Position numbers and translations under genes: made by a program. A model generated the notes under the pieces. That model did no database searches, had not been told where the DNA came from, and saw only the letters and a program-made list of their open reading frames with translations. From Candidatus Flexifilum breve (GTDB lineage Bacteria; Chloroflexota; Anaerolineae; Aggregatilineales; Phototrophicaceae), in NCBI GenBank assembly GCA_016717205.1, contig JADKGC010000011.1:186001-250000 (forward strand): a DNA stretch of 64,000 nucleotides, written 5' to 3'. Below are positions 15,774 to 24,900 of this stretch, piece after piece; position 1 is the first letter of the stretch; every line of letters begins with the position of its first letter.

Positions 15774-17366
15774 CTACGCTTTCGGGCGCAGCCACCCATA
15801 GCCATACGGCGGCAGGGTGAACTCCGATGTCACCGCCACATCAGGCTGTAACACATTCTCGAGTGTATCCCATTCCGGTAGATTGATCGTGAGCGGTTCA
15901 TCCGCCAGATTATGCAGCGCGAGCAGGCGTCCGTCCGGCGTATTGCGCCAGTACGACAGTGACGAAAGTGGTGTGTCTTCCAGCCAGGTCAGCTTACCTT
16001 TGGCGAGGAACGGCAATGCCTTACGCATCAGGAGCATGTGGCGGACGGTGTGCAGGAGCGAAGTCTGATCGGCCTGCTGCGCCACGACATTGACGTTTTG
16101 GAAGCCATAGATCGGGTCGCGGATGACATCCGCGTAGAGCGCGTCGGACTGCGTGTTAGAAAACCCCGCGTGCGGCGCGTCTTCCCACTGCATGGGCGTG
16201 CGTACGCCGTTGCGGTCAGGCAGGTTGATATTGTCGCCCATACCGATCTCGTCGCCGTAATACATGACGGGCGCGCCGGGCATGGTAAAGAGCAGCGAAT
16301 GCATCAGCTCGATCTTGCGGCGGTCGTTGCCCATGAGCGGCGCGAGGCGGCGGCGAATGCCGAGATTGAGGCGCGCGCGGTGATCCGGTGAGTAGTAATT
16401 CCACAGGAATTCACGCTCCTCCGGCGTGACCATTTCCAGTGTGAGTTCGTCGTGATTGCGCAGGAATGTCGCCCACTGACCGTCCTCGGGAATTTCGGGC
16501 GTGTTCGCCCAGATGCCGCGTACGGGGGTGCGATCCCCTTTCGCGATGGCCATATACAGACGCGGCATGATCGGGAAATGGAAGCACATGTGGAGTTCGT
16601 CGCCATCCCCGAAATACGGCAGCAAATCCTGCGGCCATTGATTGGCTTCTGCCAGCAGCAGACGGTCCGAGTAATGCGCGTCGACGAACTGGCGCACTTT
16701 CTTCAGAAAAACGTGCGTTTCCGGAAGGTTTTCGCTGTTCGTGCCCTCGCGTTCATAGAGGTAGGGTACGGCGTCCAAACGGAAACCATCCACGCCGAGG
16801 TCGAGCCAGAACTTAATAGCCTTTAACATCTCGTCCTGGACGCGTGGGTTATCGTAGTTCAGGTCGGGCTGGCTGCTGTAGAAGCGATGCCAGTAGTATT
16901 CGCCGGTGGTCGCGCTGTAAGCCCAGTTGGAGCCTTCCGTGTCGATAAAGATGATGCGCGCCTCTTTGTATTTCTCCGTGTCGTCCGACCACACGTAGAA
17001 GTCACGCATGGGCGAATCTTTGGTGCGGCGCGCCTCCTGAAACCACGGGTGCTGGTCGGAGGTGTGGTTCATCACCATGTCGACGATCAGTTTCATCCCC
17101 CGGCGGTGAATCTCCTCCAGCGTCATGGTGAAATCTTCAAGCTGACCATACGTTGGGTGGATACCATAGTAGCTGGAGACGTCATAACCGTCGTCTTTGA
17201 GCGGCGACTGGTTGATCGGCAGCAGCCAGATGCAGTCGACGCCCAGCCACTGCAAATAATCTAGTTTCTGCCGCAGCCCCGTGAAGTCACCGTGACCATC
17301 CCCATTGCCATCACTGAAAGCGCGTACATACAGTTCGTAGAAAATTGCGTTCGTGTGCCAGTCCAT
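15774..17366 (-). CDS. treS: Trehalose synthase (maltose glucosylmutase)
   Basis: A 530-residue GH13 enzyme of the trehalose-synthase subfamily. It opens with the TreS-typical AIFYELYVRAFSDGNGDGHG and LQWLGVDCIWLLPINQSPLK. The catalytic Asp nucleophile is in VDGFRLDAVPYLYE (~200), the acid/base Glu in LLLAEANQWPQD (~245), and the transition-state Asp in FLRNHDELTLEM (~310). Length matches TreS without a fused maltokinase. It interconverts maltose and trehalose in the cytoplasm, for osmoprotection or glycogen supply. No maltokinase, GlgE or trehalase is encoded beside it. The reading frame is intact and the start is the only good ATG. Confidence 0.93.
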   Translation of the reverse strand: MDWHTNAIFYELYVRAFSDGNGDGHGDFTGLRQKLDYLQWLGVDCIWLLPINQSPLKDDGYDVSSYYGIHPTYGQLEDFTMTLEEIHRRGMKLIVDMVMNHTSDQHPWFQEARRTKDSPMRDFYVWSDDTEKYKEARIIFIDTEGSNWAYSATTGEYYWHRFYSSQPDLNYDNPRVQDEMLKAIKFWLDLGVDGFRLDAVPYLYEREGTNSENLPETHVFLKKVRQFVDAHYSDRLLLAEANQWPQDLLPYFGDGDELHMCFHFPIMPRLYMAIAKGDRTPVRGIWANTPEIPEDGQWATFLRNHDELTLEMVTPEEREFLWNYYSPDHRARLNLGIRRRLAPLMGNDRRKIELMHSLLFTMPGAPVMYYGDEIGMGDNINLPDRNGVRTPMQWEDAPHAGFSNTQSDALYADVIRDPIYGFQNVNVVAQQADQTSLLHTVRHMLLMRKALPFLAKGKLTWLEDTPLSSLSYWRNTPDGRLLALHNLADEPLTINLPEWDTLENVLQPDVAVTSEFTLPPYGYGWLRPKA

Positions 17367-17677
17367 TTCTCACCGTTTCCCACAGAGCAACATCCGTAAC
17401 GGATAAGCGTTCGGGTAAAAGCCGTGCGCAGCGAGGTGTCCAAAAGAGCTGGTTGCTAAGGCAGCAAGCAAGCGAAATGGGGGCGGGGGCGGCAGTCGTC
17501 TCTAACCTACTCAATCGGTCTCTCTCTACAAGTTTATCCATAATCCCATCGTCATATATAACGGGCTCGTCGGTAATAGCCAGCAGTTTGTCAGCCTTCT
17601 CTCACGAAGTCCTAACATCTACCAAGAATGATCTCGGCGTTAAACTCGTTGAGATAACGCTTGTTTGGAGGAAATCT
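17367..17677. other. Divergent promoter region, no gene seen
   Basis: A 311-bp gap between treS (leftward) and the ScyD-like gene (rightward). It is less GC-rich than its flanks. A TATATAAC sequence at ~17555 could be a -10 box for the rightward gene; I see no convincing -35 partner, hairpin or ORF. Confidence 0.4.
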
Positions 17678-18695
17678 ATGCGTAAAGTTTTCGCACTGGT
17701 ACTACTGCTCTCTCTGTTGGTCGTGGCGACCTCTGTCTTCGCGCAGGAAGACAACGTGATCGTCGATGGCCTGAAAACCCGCGCAGATCTACTTTGATGA
17801 CGCGGGCACGCTCTATGTCGTCGATGCGGGCAACGGGGGCGATCAGGAAGCGCCCGGCGATTTTGGCCCGGTGGCCTATGGTTACTCCAGCGGCGTATGG
17901 ACGCTTGAGCAGGGCGCGGAAGAACCGAGCGAATTGATCGGCGGCCTCATGAGCATGGGCTACTTCCAGAGCATCATCGGCGCGGCAGATGTGGCCGTCA
18001 CCGAAGATGCGATCTGGGTGCTGCTCTCGCTCGGCGCGGACGATGATGATGATGCGACCCATACCAGCGGGATCGTCGCCTATGATCGCGAGACTCTGGA
18101 AGAAATCGCTTTCGTCGATCTTGGCGCGTTCGAAGCGGAGAATAACCCCGATAGCGACGAAGTCGTATCGAACCCGAACGACATGGCGATCGCGCCCGAT
18201 GGCACGGTCTACATCGCCGATTCGAGCGGCAATTCGCTGCTGAGCTGGACGGAAGCCGATGGCGTGCAGTTGGTCAAAGCGTGGGAAGATCTGCCCGTGC
18301 CGACCGCGGTTGATGTGGCGGACGATGGCAGCGTGTACGTGAGCTTCCTGTCGGCCTTCCCGTTTGACCAGGGCACGGCGCGCGTCGAAAAGTGGGTGGA
18401 TGGCGCGCTGGTTGAAACCTACAACGATCTGACGGCGGTCACCGATGTGTTCGTCGCGGCGGATGGGACGGTCTACGCGGTACAGATGTCGTCGGGCGTG
18501 AGCGATACTGGTTGGGTACCGAATTCGGGCAGGGTCGTGGCCATTTCCCCGGATGGTGTCATCACCGACTTGGTCACCGACCTCAACTTCCCCTATGACA
18601 TCGCGCAGGATGCGAATGGCGTGCTGTATGTCACGCTGAACGCGGCCTACAGCGAACCGGGCACGGGGCAGGTCATTCAGCTCGCAGCGGGCTGA
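17678..18695 (+). pseudogene. ScyD/ScyE-like secreted propeller, frameshifted
   Basis: ATG 17678 (GGAGGAAA ahead of it) opens a signal peptide, MRKVFALVLLLSLLVVATSV, and the mature start EDNVIVDGLKT. The frame then stops at 17797, while the next frame reads QIYFDDAGTLYVVDAGNGG and runs to 18695 without a break. One extra base in CCGCGCAG near 17790 accounts for this. The restored protein (~338 residues) is a six-bladed-propeller type resembling ScyD/ScyE proteins, with repeated segments such as DGTVYIADSSGNSLL and DDGSVYVSFLSAFPF, and an Asp-rich loop (GADDDDDA). Exported; function in this lineage unknown. Pseudogene, or sequence error. Confidence 0.8.
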
Positions 18696-18735
18696 GATCC
18701 GGCGCCCGTGGGCGTTCGCACAACTTGAGTAACAC

Positions 18736-18766
18736 AAAACGGACGAGAGGCTTCTCGTCCGTTTTT
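18736..18766. terminator. Bidirectional Rho-independent terminator
   Basis: A perfect stem AACGGACGAGA/TCTCGTCCGTT closes a GGCT loop, with AAAA before it and TTTTT after it, so it can act on both strands. It sits between the convergent ScyD-like and TatA/B-like genes. It is the clearest intrinsic terminator in the window. Confidence 0.9.
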
Positions 18767-18787
18767 ACTTATCAGTTGAGGAACGGC

Positions 18788-19255
18788 TTATTGCTGTTCG
18801 CTGTCGCCGCTGGACCATGTGCCGAAATCGGCGCTGCTGCCCGTGCCGTTGCCATTCGCTTCGGCGGGTGGCGGCGGGGCGCTGATCGATTTGGGCGCGG
18901 GGGCTTTGATATCCGCGGGCTTGAGCGGCGTGAGCGGCTGGCGCACATCGGCGGCGGTGACCTTGAGCTCTTGCATCGTCTCTTCGAGCGGCTTGGTGAG
19001 CGGGGCGGCGGCGCGCCCGATCTCTTTGGCGATGCTCTGACGCGTGGGGAGTTCCTGCGGAACTTTGACATCCACCCCCGCCGCATCGAATTCCTTTTGC
19101 AACTGCTTGGCGGTTTCGACCCACATTTTGCGGATGACCCCGACGTAGCGCCCTAATTGATACGACCACGCGATCATGCGTTTCGGGCCAGCCACAACTA
19201 CCATAATTAGCAGGATCGCGAGCAGTTCCCAACCACCAACACCAAGAATGTCCAT
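18788..19255 (-). CDS. Twin-arginine translocase TatA/TatB-like protein
   Basis: A 155-residue protein with the Tat hairpin plan: a short N-terminal membrane helix (WELLAILLIMVVVAG, residues 9-23), the conserved Gly-Pro hinge in VVAGPKRM, then an amphipathic helix (YQLGRYVGVIRKMWVETAKQ) and a long Pro/Ala-rich disordered tail. The glutamate in GVGGWELLAI matches the polar residue of TatB/TatA. Length and tail are more like TatB. It would help export folded, often cofactor-bearing proteins. TatC is not in the window. Confidence 0.82.
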   Translation of the reverse strand: MDILGVGGWELLAILLIMVVVAGPKRMIAWSYQLGRYVGVIRKMWVETAKQLQKEFDAAGVDVKVPQELPTRQSIAKEIGRAAAPLTKPLEETMQELKVTAADVRQPLTPLKPADIKAPAPKSISAPPPPAEANGNGTGSSADFGTWSSGDSEQQ

Positions 19256-19351
19256 TGTCTTACGCCCTCTCCATCACCCCTTAAGGATACTACAAATTGG
19301 CACAGGAACGAGAGCGCGTTACACTTGTTCCAAAAATCACAAGGAGTTGCT

Positions 19352-19990
19352 ATGCTCGCGTTCACCATCATCAAGGGCTTGATCAAACTGCTCCTGACAA
19401 CCAAAACTAAGCGTTCCGGCGTGACCGGCTACCTCGCGGTGGGCAGTAATGGCTTCGAAGACTATGTCGCGATGGGCAGTGGGCTGCGCCAGCACGGCTA
19501 CCCCGCGCCGGACAGTGACCTGAACGTGGCCATCGGCGGTGGTGGCTACAGTCAAATCGGGCGACTGGTGGTTGGCGGTCAGGGCGAAGGCGGCGGCAGC
19601 ACGGCGGAAGACGCCTACTTGATCAGCAGCGTGGGCTCGGGCGGGGGCTTCGGCGTGTTCGGTTGGCTGCTCATCGATTCCGCGTGGCTGCGCGTGTATC
19701 CGCTGGTGGGTGTGGGCGGGCGCGGTTCCGGCGTCAGTGTGCGCCCCAAGAACAACACGTCGCGCGGCGTGAGTCTAGGCTCGGGCGGCGCGAACCTCGT
19801 CGCGGGCGTCGGTCTCGAAGTCCGCATCCCCTTCAGCCGTTCGTTCCGCCCGATGATCGGCGCGCAGATCGGCTGGCAGTGGCAGCCCGCGGGCGGGTGG
19901 CAAGGTGATCTCAGCGTCGAGCCGGAAGAATTGGGCTTGCGTCCGACCTCCGCACCCTACATGCGGGTGCTGATTGGTTTGGGCGGGTAA
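19352..19990 (+). CDS. Glycine-rich protein of unknown function
   Basis: A 212-residue protein that I do not recognise. The first ~18 residues are hydrophobic (MLAFTIIKGLIKLLL) and could insert in or touch the membrane. The rest is rich in Gly with alternating polar/hydrophobic segments (GYLAVGSNGFEDYVAMGSGL, VYPLVGVGGRGSGVSV, GANLVAGVGLEVRIPF), a pattern like an outer-membrane-type or beta-barrel strand series. I start at ATG 19352, which has AAGGAG in place; a TTG at 19325 would lengthen it. Convergence to beta-barrel statistics is inference only. Confidence 0.65.
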   Translation: MLAFTIIKGLIKLLLTTKTKRSGVTGYLAVGSNGFEDYVAMGSGLRQHGYPAPDSDLNVAIGGGGYSQIGRLVVGGQGEGGGSTAEDAYLISSVGSGGGFGVFGWLLIDSAWLRVYPLVGVGGRGSGVSVRPKNNTSRGVSLGSGGANLVAGVGLEVRIPFSRSFRPMIGAQIGWQWQPAGGWQGDLSVEPEELGLRPTSAPYMRVLIGLGG

Positions 19991-20018
19991 ATCCGCTATC
20001 CTGTGACAATCAATATGG

Positions 20019-20042
20019 GTAGGGATGCGCAACCGCGTGTCC
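20019..20042. repeat. 24-bp GTAGGGAT hairpin
   Basis: GTAGGGATGCGC...GCGTGTCC, again exactly 24 bp, lying 35 bp before the ferredoxin start. Confidence 0.6.
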
Positions 20043-20076
20043 GCTGCTGGCTATTGTTGAGCGCAGACTGGATTCC

Positions 20077-20406
20077 ATGACGCACACGCACGAACTCACC
20101 ATTCTGATCGACGACGAAACGCGCCGCTTATCCGTGCCTGCGGGCGCGAATTTGCGGCGCGCGCTGCTGGAAGCTGGCATTTCTCCCTATGGCGCGGTCA
20201 CGCGGTCAGTCAACTGCGGCGGGCGCGGCCTGTGCGCGACCTGCGGCGTGCAGTTCGAGGCGGATGAACCCGAGCCGATCCACTGGCATGACAAACTGGC
20301 GAAGGCGGGCGGCTATCCGCGGCTTTCGTGTCAGATCAGCGTGGATCGCCCCATGACGATCCGCATCCTCACCGATAAGCTCGTCTGGGGTAAGCTGCCA
20401 CGCTGA
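20077..20406 (+). CDS. [2Fe-2S] ferredoxin
   Basis: A 109-residue plant-type ferredoxin. The cluster ligands are the three cysteines of NCGGRGLCATCGVQF (~residues 49-57) and the later Cys of RLSCQISVD (~88). The N-terminal beta-grasp start (ELTILIDDETRRLSV) is typical. It carries electrons between partner enzymes in the cytoplasm; partners are not adjacent. Its final codons, CTG CCA CGC TGA, form part of a 27-bp sequence repeated at 21932, where it joins the end of the kinase gene. Confidence 0.9.
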   Translation: MTHTHELTILIDDETRRLSVPAGANLRRALLEAGISPYGAVTRSVNCGGRGLCATCGVQFEADEPEPIHWHDKLAKAGGYPRLSCQISVDRPMTIRILTDKLVWGKLPR

Positions 20407-20430
20407 TCACGCCTCCAATTCGGTAATGAG
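20395..20430. repeat. Direct repeat, left copy (attL-like)
   Basis: 27 bp starting CTGCCACGCTGATCACGCC are identical to 21932-21958; with the next nine bases the match is 33 of 36. The copy contains the ferredoxin stop codon. Read leftward it encodes LITELEA and a stop, nearly the last residues of the kinase (LIAELEA), although the kinase gene itself lies 1.5 kb away. Confidence 0.85.
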
Positions 20431-20530
20431 GCTGACTAGAGTTTATTCTTGCTCATTTACGGAACAAGCTTCAAAAGCATATTAATATGTATAGGAGTAA
20501 AGCGAAGCCTTTGATGGAGCACTCAACCTC

Positions 20531-20803
20531 ATGGATCGTATTTTCATGTTGCAACCTTATGGCAAAGTTACCAATTTCTTCTATGTTGTGATCACCCCGA
20601 AACCGACCGATGCTGCGTTGGTCACTGCCGCTTGGTCATATGCGATCCGTTACACGGCGCGCGGTCTGGATCTGCCTGATCATCAAGCGGCTGTGGCTAT
20701 GCTCAAACAGCGTCATCCTTCATGGGAAATTATGGAGACAAAAGTGATTCCCACGGCGATTAATCTCGCCGCGGCTGACCAGGATGTGGCGGAGTCAGCC
20801 TAA
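20531..20803 (+). CDS. Small unknown protein of the insert
   Basis: A 90-residue protein I do not recognise. It begins MDRIFMLQPYGKVTNFFYVV, has no signal peptide, cysteines or repeats, and is predicted mixed alpha/beta from its pattern. GGAG lies about ten bases before the ATG. It stops six bases before the nuclease-domain gene begins, so the two are probably co-transcribed and coupled. With no other genes inside the repeats, it may be a partner, regulator or antidote of the nuclease; that is inference from arrangement alone. Confidence 0.65.
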   Translation: MDRIFMLQPYGKVTNFFYVVITPKPTDAALVTAAWSYAIRYTARGLDLPDHQAAVAMLKQRHPSWEIMETKVIPTAINLAAADQDVAESA

Positions 20804-20809
20804 ACCTAG

Positions 20810-21907
20810 ATGAAGATCACGTTCACTTTCACAGACTCGCCTGACTTGGCCTCGCTCCCAAAAACTGAGGTTTATACAACCTCACTTGATATCCCTGATG
20901 ACGCAGTTCATCTGATTGGCTGTCGCGAACGTGTGCTTGCGGTTGGCGAATTGGTAGGGAAGTTCACTCAAGCATCGCTCCACATCACGTGTACGCCGCT
21001 CCAATTGAAGAATCATCCGATAAAGCTTGTTCCTCCAACAGAGAATCTTGCGGAACGACTACAGTTCAGTTCAAGAAGCTTCTTTGTCGTGTTCACAAGG
21101 GGAGCTCGCCGTTCGCTTAAGCGTCAGCTTAAAATCTTCACTCCAGGTTTCGAAACCATTCCTCGATACATGTTGCAACAGCGCGGAAAGCGCGCACGGG
21201 AACGGAATTCTTTATCCCATAACCTCTGGCGCATTGACTCTAGCTGGGCGAAAAGTGACAGTGAGCGTGAGTATCAGACTAACCTCAAGCACTTGATTGA
21301 TCAGGTGTTGGTACTGCTCAATGCTGAACCAATGCAGCATCCGAACCTTGTATGGACATGTTCCGGGTTTCATCCTTGTTGGGTCGATGACAGAATAATT
21401 GATCGCCATAACAAGCAGGTGAAAGAGTACCTAGCCGCAGAACGACGCAAACAGAAGGAAGCTGAAAAACAGGCGGCACGGGCGGAAAAACTGCGTGCTC
21501 AGGGCAAAGACCCTATAGCGCAATCAGAACTACCAGCGCATGGTGCGGGGCGACGTCCAGGGGCGCGCCCGGGGATCTTCAAAGGAGTGCAAATGCGTTC
21601 CCAATTGGAGATCCGCTTTGCAGCTCAGCTAGAGGAAAAAGGCTATCGCTGGGTGTATGAGTCGGAAGCTTTGGGCGACGGCGGTTATCTGGTCGATTTT
21701 CACCTGCCCGATTTGAAGGTATGGGTTGAGGTGAAAGGACGCTTTGAAGCCCGCGATCACTATCTGCTCAAGGAAGTTGCGCAGATTCTCAAAAGTGAAC
21801 GCCATGAGCGCTTGTTGGTCTATGGACAGAGTCGTGCTTGGGTCGTAAATCCCAGTGGCTTCCGCGAGATTGCCCATGATGAATTCTGGAAGTTGATCAA
21901 CCGTTAG
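20810..21907 (+). CDS. PD-(D/E)XK nuclease-domain protein
   Basis: A 365-residue protein with two parts. Residues 1-~215 form an N-terminal region I cannot assign (KTEVYTTSLDIPDDAVHLIG, FTRGARRSLKRQLKIFTPG). A charged helix/linker follows (EYLAAERRKQKEAEKQAARA). The C-terminal ~100 residues carry a PD-(D/E)XK core: Glu in MRSQLEIRFAAQLEEKGYRW, Asp in GGYLVDFHLPDLK, and ExK in VWVEVKGRFEARDH. These are the metal ligands and lysine of many phage and defence endonucleases. Start 20810 has no strong ribosome site, consistent with coupling to the preceding gene. The N-terminal part may set substrate or partner specificity. Confidence 0.8.
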   Translation: MKITFTFTDSPDLASLPKTEVYTTSLDIPDDAVHLIGCRERVLAVGELVGKFTQASLHITCTPLQLKNHPIKLVPPTENLAERLQFSSRSFFVVFTRGARRSLKRQLKIFTPGFETIPRYMLQQRGKRARERNSLSHNLWRIDSSWAKSDSEREYQTNLKHLIDQVLVLLNAEPMQHPNLVWTCSGFHPCWVDDRIIDRHNKQVKEYLAAERRKQKEAEKQAARAEKLRAQGKDPIAQSELPAHGAGRRPGARPGIFKGVQMRSQLEIRFAAQLEEKGYRWVYESEALGDGGYLVDFHLPDLKVWVEVKGRFEARDHYLLKEVAQILKSERHERLLVYGQSRAWVVNPSGFREIAHDEFWKLINR

Positions 21908-21931
21908 CGCTCACTACCTTTGATCAAGTAA

Positions 21932-21967
21932 CTGCCACGCTGATCACGCCTCCAATTCAGCGATGAG
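21932..21967. repeat. Direct repeat, right copy (attR-like)
   Basis: Second copy of the 27-bp repeat (perfect over 21932-21958). It contains the true stop codon of the kinase gene (rightmost end of the leftward gene at 21944) and, upstream of it, a displaced copy of the ferredoxin's last codons (CTG CCA CGC TGA). Confidence 0.85.
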
Positions 21968-24900
21968 CGTGGCAATCGCGGTTTCCGGGTCGGCGGCGCG
22001 TCCTTTGTTCCACCACTCGGTTTCGCGGCGCACCTCCTGCTTGAGCTGTTGATAGGTCGGGTCGTGCTCGCCTTCCAGCGTGCCGAGCGTTTCGATCACC
22101 CCGCCGATCTCCGCCGCGCGGCGGTCGCGCCCCTGCCGATGCAGCACCCTCGCGGTGTTGAGCAGCACACGCGCCATCCGCGGCTTGGTCTTCGTGTCCA
22201 GCGCGATCCGCAGCGCTTCCGCCAAAACCAGATAAGCCGCGCGATAGCCGCCAAAGCGCGCGTGAATCAGCCCGAGCGACGCCAGATTAATCGAGCGGAT
22301 GATACGGTCATCCAGCCGCACAGCGAGCGCGAGACTCTCTTCGTAGGCGGCGCGCGCATTGGCGTGCCGTCCCTGTGCCACCAGCAAATCGCCAAGGCTG
22401 TTGAGCGCATAAGCGAGTTCACGTTCGTCGTTGCGCGCGCGATTGATGCTAATCGCTTCTTCCATGTGGGCGCGGGCGTCGCCGTAGCGCCCCAGTTCTT
22501 TGAGGCTCGCGCCGAGGTTGTTGAGCGCCCGCGCCGCGCGGATGCTGTCGCCCAACTGCCGGGAGACGCGCAGCGCCTCGCCGAAGCGCGTCTCCGCTTC
22601 TTCGTAGCGTCCGCGGCCATAGTGCAGCATGCCGAGGTTGTTGAGGCAGTCGTACATGCCAATCGGATCGCCGATCACGCGCATGATGCCGAGGCTGTCT
22701 TCGTAGTAACTGCGCGCGCGGTCGAATTCGCCCAATTGATAGTAGGCGGTCGCGAGGCGGTTGTAGGTCAGCGCGATGCCGCGGCGGTTGCCGACCTCGC
22801 GGTAGAGGTCGAGGCTCTCCTCTTGCAGCTTGATCGCGGGCTGGTATTCGCTCAGACCGTAGAGCGTGATGCCAAGGTTGCCGAGCACCGCCGCCCGATC
22901 GCCGCGCTCCGTTTGGATCGCCAGCGCCTGCTCGTAGACCTCTTTCGCGCCTTTGAAGTCGCCGCGCAAGACGAGCACGCTGCCGATGTTGCTCAGGCTG
23001 GTGGCCTCGTTGGCGATATCGGTCTGCTGCCGCGCGAGATCGAGCGCTTGCTGCGCGTACTGCGTCGCGAGTTCCCATTCGCTTTTGTGGCGCATGATTT
23101 CGCTCAGGCCGTTGTAGATGCGCGTGCGCATGGGGGCGTCCGCGCCCGCCAGCGCCACCTGATAATGATCCATCGCCAGGTCAAACTGACCGCGGCGCAG
23201 CGCGGCCTCGCCGAGCAGCGCGAATACGCGGGTTCGGTCAAGGTCGAAGTGCAGCGCGAGATGCAGCAGCCGTTCGGCGCGGTCGTATTCCGCCGTCAAG
23301 CGGATGAGGTATTCGCCCGCCCGCAGCGCATACGTGAACGCCTTGCCCGGTTCGCCCGCCTGCCGCCAGTGTTCGGTCAGCCGTTCGGCATAGGCCGGAT
23401 CGTCTTTATAGGTCACTTCGATGCCTTCGGCGATCTGGCGGTTGATCGTTTTGAAGTCGTCCGGCGCGATCTCTTTGAGCAGGAACAGGCGCAGCTTATC
23501 GTGCGCGAAGCGCCACGCGCCATCCGCCACCTCGATCACCGCAGCATTAGCGCATGCGGTCAGCCACGCTTCGACATCGGTCACGCCGAGCGCGGGCAGC
23601 AGCTTAAGGTTGATCTCGCGCCCGGCCACCGCCGCCTGCCGCAGTGCCGGACGCGCCCACGCGGGCACGCGCAGCATGCGCCGCCGCACCACATCCTGAA
23701 TGCCGCCTGCGATTACGCTCTTGGGCAGCGTTGCGCGCCCGACTTCACTCATGCCGCCGGATTCGTCGAGGAGCACGCGCACGACTTCCGTGATGAAGAA
23801 GGTGTTGCCCTCGGTCTCTTTCTTGATCAGGTCGAGCACAAATTCCTGCTTACCCGCTTCGCCGAGCATCGCCTCGCTGAGCGTCGCGATCTCGGCGTCG
23901 CTCAGCCGCGCCAGCTTGACCACGCGCGCCCCGGCGATCTGTTCCGGCAGTTTGGGCGCTTCGTCGTCGCGGTACGAACCGATGATCAGCCACGACCGTT
24001 CGCTGGCGAAGGTCAGCAGTTGTTCCAGCACGTCGAAGCTTTCTTCCGCCCACTGCAAATCTTCGAGCAGGAGCAGCACGGGCTGCTCCTGGCGCAGAAT
24101 CATGTCGGCGATGGTCAGTACGAGGCGTTGATGCGAAGCGCGGCCATCGAGCGGCGGCGCTTCGGGCGGCGTGCGCCCCAGCAGCGCGCCGATATCGGGC
24201 ACGATGGCGCGCAGCACGCCCGCTTCCAAGTCACTGAGCGGCGTGCTCAGCACCAGTCGGCGGACTATTTCGCGCCACAGTTCATAGGGCGTGCTCGGTT
24301 GGGAAAGCTGCCCGCGCAGCACCAGCGCCCCTTTGACGAGCGCCTGAATGCGCAGTTCTTCCAGCAGGCGCGACTTGCCCACGCCGGATTCGCCGCCGAC
24401 CAGCCACGCTGATCCCACTCCGCCAAAGGCGGTGTCGAGCGCCTGACTGAGCAGCGTCATTTCTTCTTCCCGTCCGACGAAGGTCGACGCGCGGATGTAG
24501 CTTTCGCGGATTTCGAGGCTTTCCGGCGGCAGCGGCTCGGTGACCGCTTCGACCAGCGCTGCCAGCGCGTGATCCGCCGTTTGGAAGCGGGCTTCCGGCT
24601 TTTTGACCAGCAGCCGCGCCAGCACCGCGCCGATCTTTTCGGGGAGCGGCGAGACATCCGGGATGTGGCTGTAAATCTGGCTGATGAGCTGCGCGGCGTT
24701 CTTCATGTTATACGGGAACTGACCGACGAACATCTCGTACGCCATCACGCCGACCGAATACAGGTCGGAGAGGATCGACGGAGAAGAATCGGTCAGCAAT
24801 TCCGGCGCGAGGTAGGCGAGCGTCCCGGTCATGCCGGTGGTATTGTCGTTCGGCATGTTCTTTTCGAGCGCGAGGCCAAAATCCAGCACTTTGACGCGCC

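Larger units (their letters stand above)
20422..21931. mobile_element. Candidate 1.5-kb integrated module
   Basis: The segment between two 27-bp direct repeats interrupts what would otherwise be two convergent genes whose stops overlap (TGATCA). It is visibly richer in A/T than its surroundings and holds two same-strand genes with no integrase or transposase. This looks like a small passenger element, or the remnant of a larger one, inserted at a gene 3' end. The boundaries follow from the repeats; mobility is inference. Confidence 0.6.

Noticed and set aside
20422..21931. Prophage or full integrative element
   Set aside because: No integrase, structural or replication gene lies between or beside the repeats; only the two-gene passenger is supported.
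22049..24412. Long open frame (787 codons) on the plus strand inside the kinase gene
   Set aside because: It is the antisense shadow of a well-supported gene in GC-rich DNA; composition is Arg/His/Ala-rich without motifs.
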